A DNA stretch of 64,000 nucleotides from Tranzscheliella williamsii (Eukaryota > Basidiomycota > Ustilaginomycetes > Ustilaginales > Ustilaginaceae), in contig JALBYF010000073.1 of NCBI GenBank assembly GCA_023212725.1, positions 1-64,000 on the forward strand, in the 5' to 3' direction. Of the stretch, positions 28,816 to 38,474 are shown piece by piece. Under the pieces are notes generated by a model. That model did not search any database. It was not told the DNA's origin and worked only from the letters and a program-made list of their open reading frames with translations. Within the stretch, counting starts at the first letter, position 1. Each line of letters begins with the position of its first letter. A program made the position numbers and the translations under genes.

Positions 28816-31734
28816 CTAGTGCTTCTCCTTCTGAGCATCAGCACCGAGCTGTCTGTCGGAATCATCGGATCGCAGCGCTTCGGGACTCTCAACGGTTGTG
28901 AATTCCTCTGCTAGTGCTGAGGTCGGTTCGGTCCTGCCAAAACTCTTGTTCCAAGGGGCGGTGCCCTGAGACGGAGTGCCTGGCAAGCTGCTGGAAAGCG
29001 GCGTGCTCTTAAATCGACTGACACGCGTCCCCGTGGGCGTGATGCTCCGACTGGTGTCAAGGCTGCGGCCTGCGTTCATCGTGGCGGATCGGCCGCGCAG
29101 CAATCCCTCACCGACAATGGCAGTGGCGATGCTGCCGTCAGGCGCCTGGTGCCGGATCACAATCGGCTTGTTTGCCCGCGGTGCAACATACGAAGTTTCC
29201 TCACCGGATCCAGCGCCGGGACCAGCGCCGGGACCAGCGCCGGGACCCGGAGACGCAGATCGAGACGCTGGTCTCGACACATTGCCGGTTCCTTCTCGAA
29301 CAAATTCGGGCGGCGCGAGCATCCGTTGGGCGACAGTAGATGGATCACTATCTGTATCGAGTACGCTTGTCTCTTCTCGCACTGCATCAGCGGAGGGCGG
29401 AACGGACGGCTGACTGATGCGGTCAAGATTGACATTTCCGCTGAATTCAGCGTCTTTCTGACTGCTGCTCCTTCCGACTTTAAAGCGGGCGATAGGCAGT
29501 TTGGTAGAGGTCATCAGCTTGATACTAGGATCTGGCAGCTGTGCATCGTCCTTGCCGCTTGGCGCTTCCACAGCTTCCGCTAGCATCAATTTGTGATCGG
29601 GACTGGGAGGTGGGCTCAGCTGGGCGAAGTTCTGTTCGACCTCCGAGTCGTATTCGTCCAGAATCTCTTCCCCAATCAGCTCTTCCAACACATCCTCGAG
29701 CGTGATGATACCGATTGGCACGTCGCGCTGCGCCATCTCAGTGGCAAAGGCTCCAGCGTCGACCTCGGCGGCCTGAACTTCGGGAGGTAGGTCTTCGGCG
29801 TCAGCATGGGAATGTCTTCTCAGATGGCGCGACCAAAAGCTTGACTTCTTGATGGTCTGACTGTTGAGCTGCTTTTCCTCGTCGATATCCGCAAGGTCAC
29901 CGAACCTTGCAGCCGTGTTCGATCGTGCGACAGTATGGGCTTTACGAGGATCTTTGTCACCGCCGATGTCAACGAATGAGCCGGGCGAGAAGCGCCGCGT
30001 TCGCGAAGAGACGATAGCTAGATGTGAACGTCCTTCCTGGAAGACATTGAGCAGGTTTAACAATGGTTCGTCGGCAGGAACCGTGGGCAAGGCGTTGATA
30101 ACCATGTCCCGAACGGGCGTCTCATCCTCGGGATCGAGTAAGACGCACTGCTTCACCAAAAGTGCGCCTATGATTTTCTTGCGCGTGATAGTGGCGTTAT
30201 TGGCACTGGATGCCTCATTTGCGGTTGTGGATGCAAAGTCTTTCTCGCTGACACTGCCTTCCAGCGTCTTTTGATCGTCTGGCGATAATTTGGTCTGCGA
30301 TCCGCTGGTCTTGCGGCTCAGGGCACTGAACAAGCCTCCGCGGACAGGAGTCGTAGTACCGCTATCGCTGCGTACCTTACTGACGGGAATCTCGATCTGC
30401 TGATAGACAGGGATACGAGAATGGCCTGAGCTAACGATCTGCTGCAGTGTTTCGTATCCAAGCTTTGAGTTGATAGAGATCATGAACACTTGATCGATTG
30501 GAGTCATGGCCTGCTTGACAACCTTTTCTTGCAGATCTAGAGCGCCACCGACAATAGTGACGGTGTCATTGTTAAGATCACCACGGCCCGCAGCGGCAGC
30601 ATGCATGTTGACGAGCTCCTTTAGCTCGGCGCGTCGATACACAATACCATGATGAGCACCCAGCGTCCAATGCAGGACACGCGATACAGGAAAGGCAATC
30701 GGCCAGAGGATGATGATGACCACGCGTGTCAAAGGTGCAAGCTTGGCGCCGATAGCGAGGCCGTACCGCGAACAAACCGATTGAGGGATAAGCTCGGCAA
30801 AGATAACGACCAGCACGATGCTGACAATCACCGCTTGAATGCCTCCTCCCAACAAGGGATCGGCTATGATTGGCAACGTTTCGTTGGTGATCATGTTGGC
30901 AATGAGAAGAGTGGTTAAAAGCAGATGCCCGTCCTTACGGATCGGCATGATTTTCTCCGCATACTTCTTCTGCTGAGGGGTGCCTTGCAGAGATAGCACC
31001 TGTAGCTGAGTCTCGTCTAAAGACATATAGCCGAGCGTCAGACCGGCGAAGAGACCCGAGAGGACAACAAGAACAGGTATCAAGAGGCCATAGACGATCT
31101 TTTGCACCTGAGTGAGTTCCTTTTTCTGACACTGTTCCTCTTCGGCGCGTTTCCAGAACCTGGCTTGTCGCTGCGAGCCGCCGGTAGTCCGAGCAGATTC
31201 ATCGGCGGCGGCGACATAAGAAAGAGGTCTTTCGCGTGAGAGTTGACGATACAGACTCTCAAGGAAAGCATCAATGGACTGCTGATCTTCGGTCTTTGCT
31301 GATTCGGACTGAATCCATCTCAGAAGAGATTGGTGATCTCGATCGGAGAACTTTATTTCAACATCAGTGGGTCTGCCCCAAGGGGCATGTCCGTCAAGTT
31401 TATTAGCTATGAGATAATCATGGTTGACTGTGCGGATTCCCGAACGTTCAGACCGGAAATAAGGGGTTTGCAGATCGGACGGTACGATGTCGGCCTGGAC
31501 GGTGCTGGTAAACGCGACGAGATAGACGCAGACGATAGCAAGCAGCAGACTGATGCCTCCTCTGAATTGAAGGACAAAGGGTCGATGAACCGTCCTATGT
31601 GTGAGTGGAAGGGGCTTCCGAGCTGCAACTGGCGGCTTGCAGTTAAGATAGCGGGAGGGTGTGCTGGGGATGGATGATCTGATTAAGGCTCTACAATCAT
31701 CGAGGTCTGGACCATCTTTCGCAGGACACTCCAT
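28816..31734 (-). CDS. Mam3/CNNM-type membrane protein (DUF21 + CBS)
   Basis: This is a metal-homeostasis membrane protein of the CNNM (ancient conserved domain, CorC-like) family; yeast Mam3 sits in the vacuolar membrane and affects Mn, Mg and Cu handling. It has 972 residues. An N-terminal hydrophobic segment (GGISLLLAIVCVYLVAFTS, about 59-78) may be a signal anchor. The DUF21 transmembrane domain spans about 210-370, starting VYGLLIPVLVVLSGLFAGLTLGYMSLD. The CBS pair follows: the first around PIDQVFMISINSKLGYETL and the second around VPADEPLLNLLNVFQEGRSHLAIV, continuing after an insertion of about 80 residues to IGIITLEDVLEELIGEEI. The last 250 residues are Ser/Pro-rich with a PGAG repeat. 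Domain order is diagnostic; the transported or sensed ion is not. Confidence 0.92.
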   Translation of the reverse strand: MECPAKDGPDLDDCRALIRSSIPSTPSRYLNCKPPVAARKPLPLTHRTVHRPFVLQFRGGISLLLAIVCVYLVAFTSTVQADIVPSDLQTPYFRSERSGIRTVNHDYLIANKLDGHAPWGRPTDVEIKFSDRDHQSLLRWIQSESAKTEDQQSIDAFLESLYRQLSRERPLSYVAAADESARTTGGSQRQARFWKRAEEEQCQKKELTQVQKIVYGLLIPVLVVLSGLFAGLTLGYMSLDETQLQVLSLQGTPQQKKYAEKIMPIRKDGHLLLTTLLIANMITNETLPIIADPLLGGGIQAVIVSIVLVVIFAELIPQSVCSRYGLAIGAKLAPLTRVVIIILWPIAFPVSRVLHWTLGAHHGIVYRRAELKELVNMHAAAAGRGDLNNDTVTIVGGALDLQEKVVKQAMTPIDQVFMISINSKLGYETLQQIVSSGHSRIPVYQQIEIPVSKVRSDSGTTTPVRGGLFSALSRKTSGSQTKLSPDDQKTLEGSVSEKDFASTTANEASSANNATITRKKIIGALLVKQCVLLDPEDETPVRDMVINALPTVPADEPLLNLLNVFQEGRSHLAIVSSRTRRFSPGSFVDIGGDKDPRKAHTVARSNTAARFGDLADIDEEKQLNSQTIKKSSFWSRHLRRHSHADAEDLPPEVQAAEVDAGAFATEMAQRDVPIGIITLEDVLEELIGEEILDEYDSEVEQNFAQLSPPPSPDHKLMLAEAVEAPSGKDDAQLPDPSIKLMTSTKLPIARFKVGRSSSQKDAEFSGNVNLDRISQPSVPPSADAVREETSVLDTDSDPSTVAQRMLAPPEFVREGTGNVSRPASRSASPGPGAGPGAGPGAGSGEETSYVAPRANKPIVIRHQAPDGSIATAIVGEGLLRGRSATMNAGRSLDTSRSITPTGTRVSRFKSTPLSSSLPGTPSQGTAPWNKSFGRTEPTSALAEEFTTVESPEALRSDDSDRQLGADAQKEKH
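29209..29250. repeat. 12-base tandem repeat in CNNM-like gene
   Basis: Three copies of ACCAGCGCCGGG, plus a partial one, encode a GPGA/PGAG run in the disordered C-terminal tail. The unit is a multiple of three, so length changes keep the frame. Confidence 0.9.
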
Positions 31735-32401
31735 GAAAGTATGACTTGTCGCTTTGCTGAGCCAGATGGCTTCTTGTGATGCAAAAAAAGAGTGTTGGAA
31801 CGTGCTGTGGTGTTGGAGTGATGTGAAGGAGCTGCGTGAGAAGCACTGATATGAAGAGGATAACGGAGCCCAGTTATGTGGACGAGGCTGAGTTCTTTAT
31901 AGAACCGGTGAAGCTATAGTGCAGCCGGAGTAGTATGCGAGCCATCGCAATATGTATTCCATATTGTGATTTCTGTATTGCTCAAACGCACGAGCGCGGT
32001 TGCGGAAAGCGGTGCAGCACGGTTGCGGGCACAGCGCGGCGGATGCTTGGCTAGTCGGCTGCTCCGGATAGAAAGTCGTGACATTATAACAACGTCGGCC
32101 GTTTCCGCACAGCCTACGCACAGCTTTAGTTGAGGTGATAGCTTATTTCACTCCTTTATAGCCCGTCAATCAAACAGACGTCTGTGGATTTAACCGTAGT
32201 CTAGTTGGGCGCTGAAATTCACGTCATTAATTGATGTACAAATACATGCAGGGTTGGCGGTGATTGACCTGGTTACCGCGCAAGCTTGCAATTCAAGTGC
32301 CGACTTAGCGGCCTGTCCTTAGCTTAGGACGAGCTCTGACAAATCCGGCACAGGTCCGCTTTCCGCTACATTGTCCATGCCGATCTTCCGGGAGCTGCAC
32401 T

Positions 32402-32439
32402 TTGATTCTGCGGTTCTACGTTGATTCTGCGGTTCTATG
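32402..32439. repeat. 19-base tandem duplication
   Basis: TTGATTCTGCGGTTCTACG is followed immediately by a copy with one change (TATG at the end). It is intergenic with no evident function. Confidence 0.9.
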
Positions 32440-32879
32440 TCTCGCCGCCGGTCCTGGCCGCTGGAAATACCGCCGCTTCAGTTGTAGAGCTGAATTTAAG
32501 AACAGAATCTGCTTGCAGCGCGACGGACCCTTGCCTGTTTTCACGCATTCCACATGCGCTTTCAACAGTTTATGCAATGGGAAATGCAGAGCATCCACTG
32601 CCGGTGCTCTCATGATGCCCTCCTGACCCTATTCATAAACCATGTTGGGTTGCAAGGAATATTACGTCGGCTACCACTTATAAAGGTCTGTTGAATCACT
32701 GCAGGTCCATGGGTCTGGTAGCTCGAAGCCTGCAGCCAGCGCCGCGAACACTTCTCGCTGTTAAGGGATAAGACGAAAAGAGAAGAGAATGCACGGCAAG
32801 GGCAGGCCAACGCCACCACGAGACGCCGTCACATCTGGCCCACCCCGATCTAACACATTAAGCTTCAGAATTACAAAAT

Positions 32880-32905
32880 GGGCGTTGATATAGGGCGTTG
32901 ATATA
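32880..32905. repeat. Perfect 13-base tandem duplication
   Basis: GGGCGTTGATATA occurs twice back to back. It is intergenic with no evident function. Confidence 0.9.
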
Positions 32906-33307
32906 CTCACGGCATGTTTTTGTGGAATCACGCAAATTCCCGATCCAGCTCGGTGAGATCTCATCTGGAACAAGAAAGATGATCTCCTACATGGCTTTGA
33001 ACGGCAACTCATCGATACAATCGGGACGTCACTTGGTTACCGCGGAGGGTCATACGAGAGAGTCTTTGACTCTTGAAAGCATCACGCTCCTTACAAAATA
33101 GCTTCTCGCGACCATTCAAACACGCAGACATCCGGTCAGAAGGGTCTCCAACCTGCGATGCAGAACAAGTAATGAGGGCGGCCCGACCAGGAACTGCGAC
33201 CTAAGGATCGGACTGAGTGATGAGGACGAAAAAGTGAATTCGGCATCGGTATCTTTATACCCGCTTATGGTCACGCTCGCGGGATGAGGCAGTGCCCGTT
33301 GACAAGC

Positions 33308-33799
33308 TTACAGGCCAGCTGCTGAGGCGGCCTTCAGGAAGTCATTGGTGAAACGTTCGTTTGCAGTCTCTGGATCACGGCACAGGTCATGTCAGCATGG
33401 CAGGAACGCTCGCGCCAAGACGGTCAGATGGCCACACAGCGGGTGGACTCACTCTTGTTCGCGCCCCACGCCGAGCCGCCTGCTGTTGGGGCTGCCTTGT
33501 ATATCTCCGTCCGCTCTGAGCCGTGCCAAGTGGATAGAGTGAGCCATGTCAGTAGCTATTAGCTGACTCTCGCAATAACTAGTAGACTTACGGGAAGCGG
33601 GGGCGCTACTATCCCCGATGTTGGCATTGGCCACCTTCCATCGAGCCTGCAACCATTTCTCTGCCTCACCTACATCGAAGGCGGGTTGTGAGGAGCTCTG
33701 TTTGGCGGCGGAGTCCGATCCCTGAACAGAGCTGGCCTTGGCGTTCAGATCGGTGCCACCCATGGCAGCGGCAGCAATGGCTGCCGAAGTCGAATGCAT
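33308..33799 (-). CDS. Small spliced protein of unknown function, 110 aa
   Basis: I do not recognise this protein. Three exons on the minus strand, 33592-33799, 33453-33515 and 33308-33369, join in frame to 110 residues. Introns of 76 and 83 nt have GTAAGT and GTGAGT donors and CAG acceptors. The first has branch-like CTAAT and CTGAC upstream of the acceptor. The N-terminal 40 residues are Ala/Ser-rich. The rest looks conserved: FDVGEAEKWLQARWKVANAN, then TEIYKAAPTAGGSAWGANKK and TANERFTNDFLKAASAAGL. An alternative start at Met13 (MGGTD) would put glycine second. No membrane segment is seen. Three consistent splice junctions and a closing stop make a real gene likely. A small soluble or mitochondrial protein is possible, but I assign no function. 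Confidence 0.75.
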
Positions 33800-34307
33800 C
33801 CTCTGTTGGCCCCGAGTACCGTTCGCGCCTTTGTCCTCACCGATGCGACTTTGTGCCGTCCCTCGTCTCAGCTGTGTGGGCGCGCTAGGAAGCAGAAAGG
33901 TGCGCGGTCACGGCCATCTGCCAAACCACAATTCGGATGAGTGACTTAGTTGGGTTTCACCCTCACACTCGCAGTTGCCTCCAACGTCTTCTCCACACGC
34001 GTCACGTGCTGGACTTAGCGCCATGCACGGCTACTCAACGGCGCGCCAGTGCGCTTGAAGGCTTGCTAGTACCGTCGAGTCTATACATACCATCGCCCGC
34101 GCCGTCCTTCTGAAGAGCCTGCTATGCCAGGGAAGTATCAGCCGTGCAACACGCGATACGGGTACGATTATGACTAGTGCATGCAAGGTGTGACGTAGTG
34201 GAAGTGGGAAAGAACGCCGTGAACAAGAGGAGTATGCAGACGAGCTGACCAGCAGTGTAGGAGAGTGTGTGTGCTGGTCGATCTTGCAGAGCTGAGCCAA
34301 GTTGCCG
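33800..34307. other. Intergenic region upstream of the small spliced gene
   Basis: About 510 bases between the small spliced gene and ARL1 (both minus). A CACGTG site is at 34003-34008. An 89-codon open frame on the minus strand is not protein-like. Nothing else is recognised. Confidence 0.5.
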
Positions 34308-35021
34308 TCACTTGGACTGGAGTGTTGTAACGAGCCTATGTTGGATTAGACAGCGTATGGCCCAGTCAGCAACTGTACCTCGTGTATGTGGCCGCACCAC
34401 GTTATAGGCGCGCATGAACTTACCAATCCAACCCTTCCTCGAGGCCTTCGCCTTTCGTGGCACAGCACTTGTATATCGACCATTGACGGTCCTTTAGCTC
34501 GCTCAGCCCCAGCTCTTCGCTGACCTTGCCTTCGTCTAACGCGCCCGGTAGATCTTGTTTGTTTGCAAAGACAAGAAGCCTTGAGTCCTTGAGCTCTTCT
34601 TCGGACAACATGGCTATCAGCTCTGCCTTGGCCGTTGATAGCCGCTCTTTATCCGAAGCATCAATCACGTAGATAATGGCCGCCGTATTCGCGTAGTAAC
34701 ACCTCCAATACGGCCTGTGGACGAGCAGAGGCAGTCAACAACGGTCAGTTGGAACCTTGAATTAGGAAAAGAGAGCGGTCCTACTCACCGAATCGACGTC
34801 TGGCCACCAAGATCCCACACCTGAAACTTGATGTTCTTATATGATACCGTCTCGACGTTGAAGCCAATGGTAGGGATGGTAGAGACTACCTCTCCGATCT
34901 GGAGCCTATACAGAATCGTCGTCTTTCCGGCACTATCCAGGCCTAGCATCAGTATTCTGACCTCTTCATCCCTCGACCAGAAGGCCAGCTTGCCAAACAT
35001 AGACGAGAAGGTGACACCCAT
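34308..35021 (-). CDS. ARL1: ARF-like GTPase Arl1
   Basis: This is a small GTPase of the trans-Golgi that recruits GRIP-domain golgins and controls vesicle tethering. Exons on the minus strand, 34789-35021, 34424-34714 and 34308-34335, join to 183 residues, the standard length. Introns are 74 and 88 nt, with donors GTGAGT and GTAAGT and acceptors CAG and TAG. It begins [11 protein letters not shown], so Gly2 can be myristoylated, followed by an amphipathic helix. The G motifs are GLDSAGKTT (G1), IPTIGFN (switch I), [17 protein letters not shown] (switch II, completed by the first splice), NKQD (G4) and CATKG (G5). Family-typical GLDEAMEWLV becomes [10 protein letters not shown] across the second splice. 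Similarity to Arl1 is much closer than to Arf1 (the [11 protein letters not shown] block). The gene is divergent from the SmE gene. Confidence 0.96.
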
Positions 35022-35687
35022 TTTCACCCAAGGATCTTGCGATGGCCATGCGCTAATGCCGAGGTTTGGAAGCGCTGTCTGAAAGCTGGAGATGTTGTTT
35101 CGGGTACGTGATAGACGAGCTGGGCGGTGTGTGCGCTGTGTAGTGCCGTGGGTTGTGGCAGGGAGGGTGATGGAGGTCGGTGCCAAGTGAACGGCGAGCA
35201 AGCGAGTTCGATGCGGAACAAAGCCTCCGCATCCATGCCTGGTGCCGTGCTGCCTTTCGGTGTTAGTGTTTCATTACGATCCTACGGTAGCGTAGCATAA
35301 ATCTAACAATGTCACCTTGGGTTATACCCCGATCTAAACCACGTGACCCCGATCCGAACGCCGGAAAGCTGATGAGTCCTCTTGTTAAGAATCTCTAGCT
35401 TCTACCGTACCTCATCCTCACCTCGCATCGCCTCATCTGGTACAGACATTCGGCGTTGTGCATCTATCTGCAGACATCATCCATCCGATCTCGGAAGACT
35501 ATCAGGTACCGGGGTACCCTATCGCTACGCTTCGCACATCCGATCCAAGTCTTCCTGTTACCGCATCGCTTACGGTCGGCGCTTCATCGCAGCTAGCAAA
35601 GGCACCGTTGACCGCCTCCTCGAAACGCCTCGCTAGGACACCTACCACCTTACCAGTCATACACTATAGATCCGCGTACTCAGAAAC
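35022..35687. other. Divergent promoter region, ARL1 / SmE
   Basis: About 665 bases between two divergent genes. It contains an ATCTAACA octamer at 35300, a CACGTG site at 35340-35345 and a short direct repeat of ACCCCGATC on either side of that site. Leaders of both genes lie here. The minus-strand frame upstream of the ARL1 ATG is open but has no family support. Confidence 0.55.
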
Positions 35688-36122
35688 ATGTCGGGTCGAA
35701 AGGTAACGGTACAACCGATCAATATCATCTTCCGACACCTGCAACAACAGACAAGGGTGTCCCTGTGGTTGTATGACAATGTCGACTTCCGGATCGAGGG
35801 AAAGATCATCGTAAGTCTACGGGGCAGAATAGCATGGCTATGCTGGCTACTTTTTCGTCTGTTACTGACCAACGGCTCTCCTCTTTCTCGCTAGGGCTTC
35901 GACGAGTTCATGAACGTAACACTGGCAGATGCCGAGGAGGTCTGGCTGAAGAAAGACAAGAAGAGGACGGAGCTCGGTAGAATTCTGCTGAAGGGAGACA
36001 ATATAGTAAGTAAAAGCAGCTTCAGGCCATGGTTGCTACACTTGTCAAGCGACCAAAGTGCTCACCACGTTGCTTTCATTACCGTTTCTCGCTTGCAGAC
36101 GCTCATCCAGTCAGCGCAATAG
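35688..36122 (+). CDS. SME1: Small nuclear ribonucleoprotein SmE
   Basis: This is a core Sm protein that forms the heptameric ring on spliceosomal snRNAs. Exons 35688-35810, 35895-36005 and 36099-36122 join in phase 0 to 85 residues. Introns (84 and 93 nt) have GTAAGT donors and TAG and CAG acceptors. The Sm1 motif is [25 protein letters not shown], completed by the first splice. Sm2 is [18 protein letters not shown], completed by the second splice; the third exon encodes just seven residues. The sequence [12 protein letters not shown] before Sm1 is specific for SmE. The family length is 88-95. The gene is convergent with VPS29 (266 bases apart). Confidence 0.96.
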
Positions 36123-36388
36123 ACTCAACCCTGGCTTTCCCTGGGACTTGACCCACACAGCCTGGTGCCGTCATACACACCTTTGGCAGTCGCTTCTCTC
36201 GTCATCCTGATACTTGTATTATACCGGCGAAATTCGTCATCATTCCATTCTTAGCCCCCTACGCGATCAACTCGGCCACTGCGCTGTGCTCCAACTACGG
36301 TTGGGTTCGACCAAGCGGGGCCATCTTCCGCTAGAGATTTCGGGTCATGGTATCAGTAGAAGATTGGGAGTGCTGGAAGTACAATAGC

Positions 36389-37355
36389 TTAGCGCCCGGT
36401 AAATTGTCCGTACCCGCCGGCACCCACCGCAGCGGCCGCCGCGCCAGCACCACGCTGCAAGGCCAAAGAGTTGCTGTCTACGTTCTTGCGATATTCGATC
36501 TTTTCTACCTTGACATCTCCGTCGATGAGCTGATAGACATATGTGACGACGACGGCTCCTTGGATGTCGAGCACTGTCGAGCAGATTCGGCCGCGATAGG
36601 CGATGGTCAGTACATGTTCCGTCGTCTAGCCTGCCCCGCCGTCTAGCTGGACACAATCGGGAATACTCACAAGCAAACGTGGGTGTCGGTCCCGCAGCTT
36701 CTTTCGCTTCTTCTTCTTCGCCGCTCTCCTCCTGCTCGGTCGTATCGTCCGACGTCTTGGCGGTCGACTTGTTGCCAGCCGTCTTGCCATCACTTTTTGC
36801 CTTGTCTGCCAGCTTCTTCGCTTCGTTCCTCGCCTTGTCGTCCTCGACCTTTTTGGACTGGTCCGCTTCACTTTCGGGCTTTGCTTTCTCTTCGGGGGCA
36901 GCTACGGACGCCGAGTCTTTCAACGGCCAGATGGTGTGCCATGCGCCCGTCGCACTGCCTGGGTTGACGAAGAATCTGCCCTCCAGCTCGAAAGCTTCGA
37001 ACCTATGCGTGTGGCCGGTGAGCAGGATATCGACATCCATCGACCTTGCGACTGCCGCCAGAGACTCTGTGTCGCCAGCGGGGACCACCTGATGGCCATG
37101 CAGGACGCCGATTCTGAGAGGCGGGTGGTTGAGCACCAAGCTGGAGGGAAAGTGTGGATTGTCGTCATAGTCGCCCTTCACCACGTGGACATCGCCGGCA
37201 ATGGTGCGCAGGTAATGGAGGAAGTCGGTATTGCAGACATTACCGGTGCAGATGATCTGCTGAATCTTTCCAGGCACCAGAAGCTTCTTGAACTTGGCTG
37301 GCAGATCGTGCGCTCGAAAGGGAATATGCAGATCCCCAATGACAAGCACCAACAT
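36389..37355 (-). CDS. VPS29: Retromer subunit Vps29 with acidic/Lys-rich insertion
   Basis: This is a metallophosphatase-fold scaffold of the retromer, which recycles cargo from endosomes to the Golgi. Exons 36671-37355 and 36389-36573 on the minus strand join to 289 residues. The intron is 97 nt, donor GTGAGT, acceptor CAG. The start [14 protein letters not shown] is the family N-terminus. Also conserved are [32 protein letters not shown] and NPGSATGA. After about residue 165 an insertion of about 70 residues rich in Lys, Glu, Asp and Ala interrupts the fold. The family then resumes at [21 protein letters not shown], which the splice creates. A Gly/Ala-rich tail ends the protein. Animal Vps29 has about 182 residues; S. 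cerevisiae Vps29 also carries extra sequence. The retained fold suggests normal retromer assembly. Confidence 0.95.
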
Positions 37356-38474
37356 CGTTTCCGCGAAACACCGCCGATCGCAGGTAGCTTCCACGCCTTC
37401 GATGGGCCTGTAGGAAGCAGTGGGGTGAGATAGTGCTTAGACTTGATCGTAGTCAAAAGGGGTCACGGTATTGAGGCTTTTTGATGGGGGCTTCCAGGCG
37501 CCAGACCCGGCCAGAAAGCAAGCAAGCACCAGTGTAAGTGTGGAGTACCCACTCGTCCGCAAGGACCAACACAACCGAAACTGGTAAGGGGCTGTAGGGC
37601 CCCGTCACGTGTTGGTTCGCAAAGAATATGATCTAACATCAAAACTGTACCCTTTTTTGTCCACCTTTTCTGGCCGTCGATCGGCCACAAGTCGCAGGTG
37701 AATGACTGCAAGTTACGTCCTGGCCGCACGATGCTCTCAGAGCCTATGCCTTTTGTGGGAGCCTCTGAAGCCAGCTGAGCCGCTGCGATGTGGTTCGAGT
37801 GCGACACGAATGCGACGCGCGTGTAATCTGAGATTAGGAAGCGCGCCACGCCGTGTGAGGGCGAGCTTGCAAATTGTGGATGTGATTCTCAGTGGTGTCG
37901 GTTGGGCGGACGTGTTAAGTAGTAAGTAGTAGGCTCACATGCACGACGCTGGCTGGGCGCATCGAAGATATCCGTCGTAGCCAGCGACGAAAATATCGGA
38001 TCGAGCACTCCCACACTCCTCCCCAACAGCATCATCGTTGGTAAGGTCCGCCCTCACCACCCCTACATCACTTTGCGACTCACGCGTACAGACAGATATT
38101 CCCATTCCGTCCATCTGCGGACGGCGTCGCCTTCCCTCTCTTCTCCATCCTATTACGTGCTCCCGTCAGCCGCCGTCCCGTAAGCCGCCTGCAAACGCCA
38201 GACGCTCGGCAACTTCTCTGTTCCGTTGTTCCATTGTTCAGAACCGCCTCTCCGCTTATCACTGCTTTTGCTGCACCGCGCGAGGCTAGCGCCGCCTGCT
38301 GTCTAAGAGTTTCCGTTCACGGTCCTGCTCGCGACCCTGTGGTGCTCCATAGATGTTGATGTAAAGCACAGGCAAAACGCTAGCGTGCTAGCGCTTTTCC
38401 TCCTTCCACTCCTATCCCCGCTGCGCTTTGCACACCCTGGTCTTTCCTGGAGCAAGCACGGGCATCCCGCAAAC
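37356..38474. other. Divergent promoter region, VPS29 / SET1
   Basis: About 1.1 kb between divergent genes. It contains a CACGTG site at 37606-37611 and an ATCTAACA octamer at 37630. The last 450 bases before SET1 are pyrimidine-rich, fitting a promoter or leader. The SET1 frame is open upstream to 38385 but lacks an ATG there. No further gene is recognised. Confidence 0.55.

Larger units (their letters stand above)
31735..33307. other. Gene-free region, 1.6 kb
   Basis: This lies between the CNNM-like start and the stop of the small spliced gene, both on the minus strand. It is more AT-rich than its neighbours. It contains a 19-base tandem duplication (32402-32439), a perfect 13-base tandem duplication (32880-32905) and an ATCTAACA octamer at 32849. 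Open frames are under 85 codons and not protein-like. No RNA gene was identified. Confidence 0.55.
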
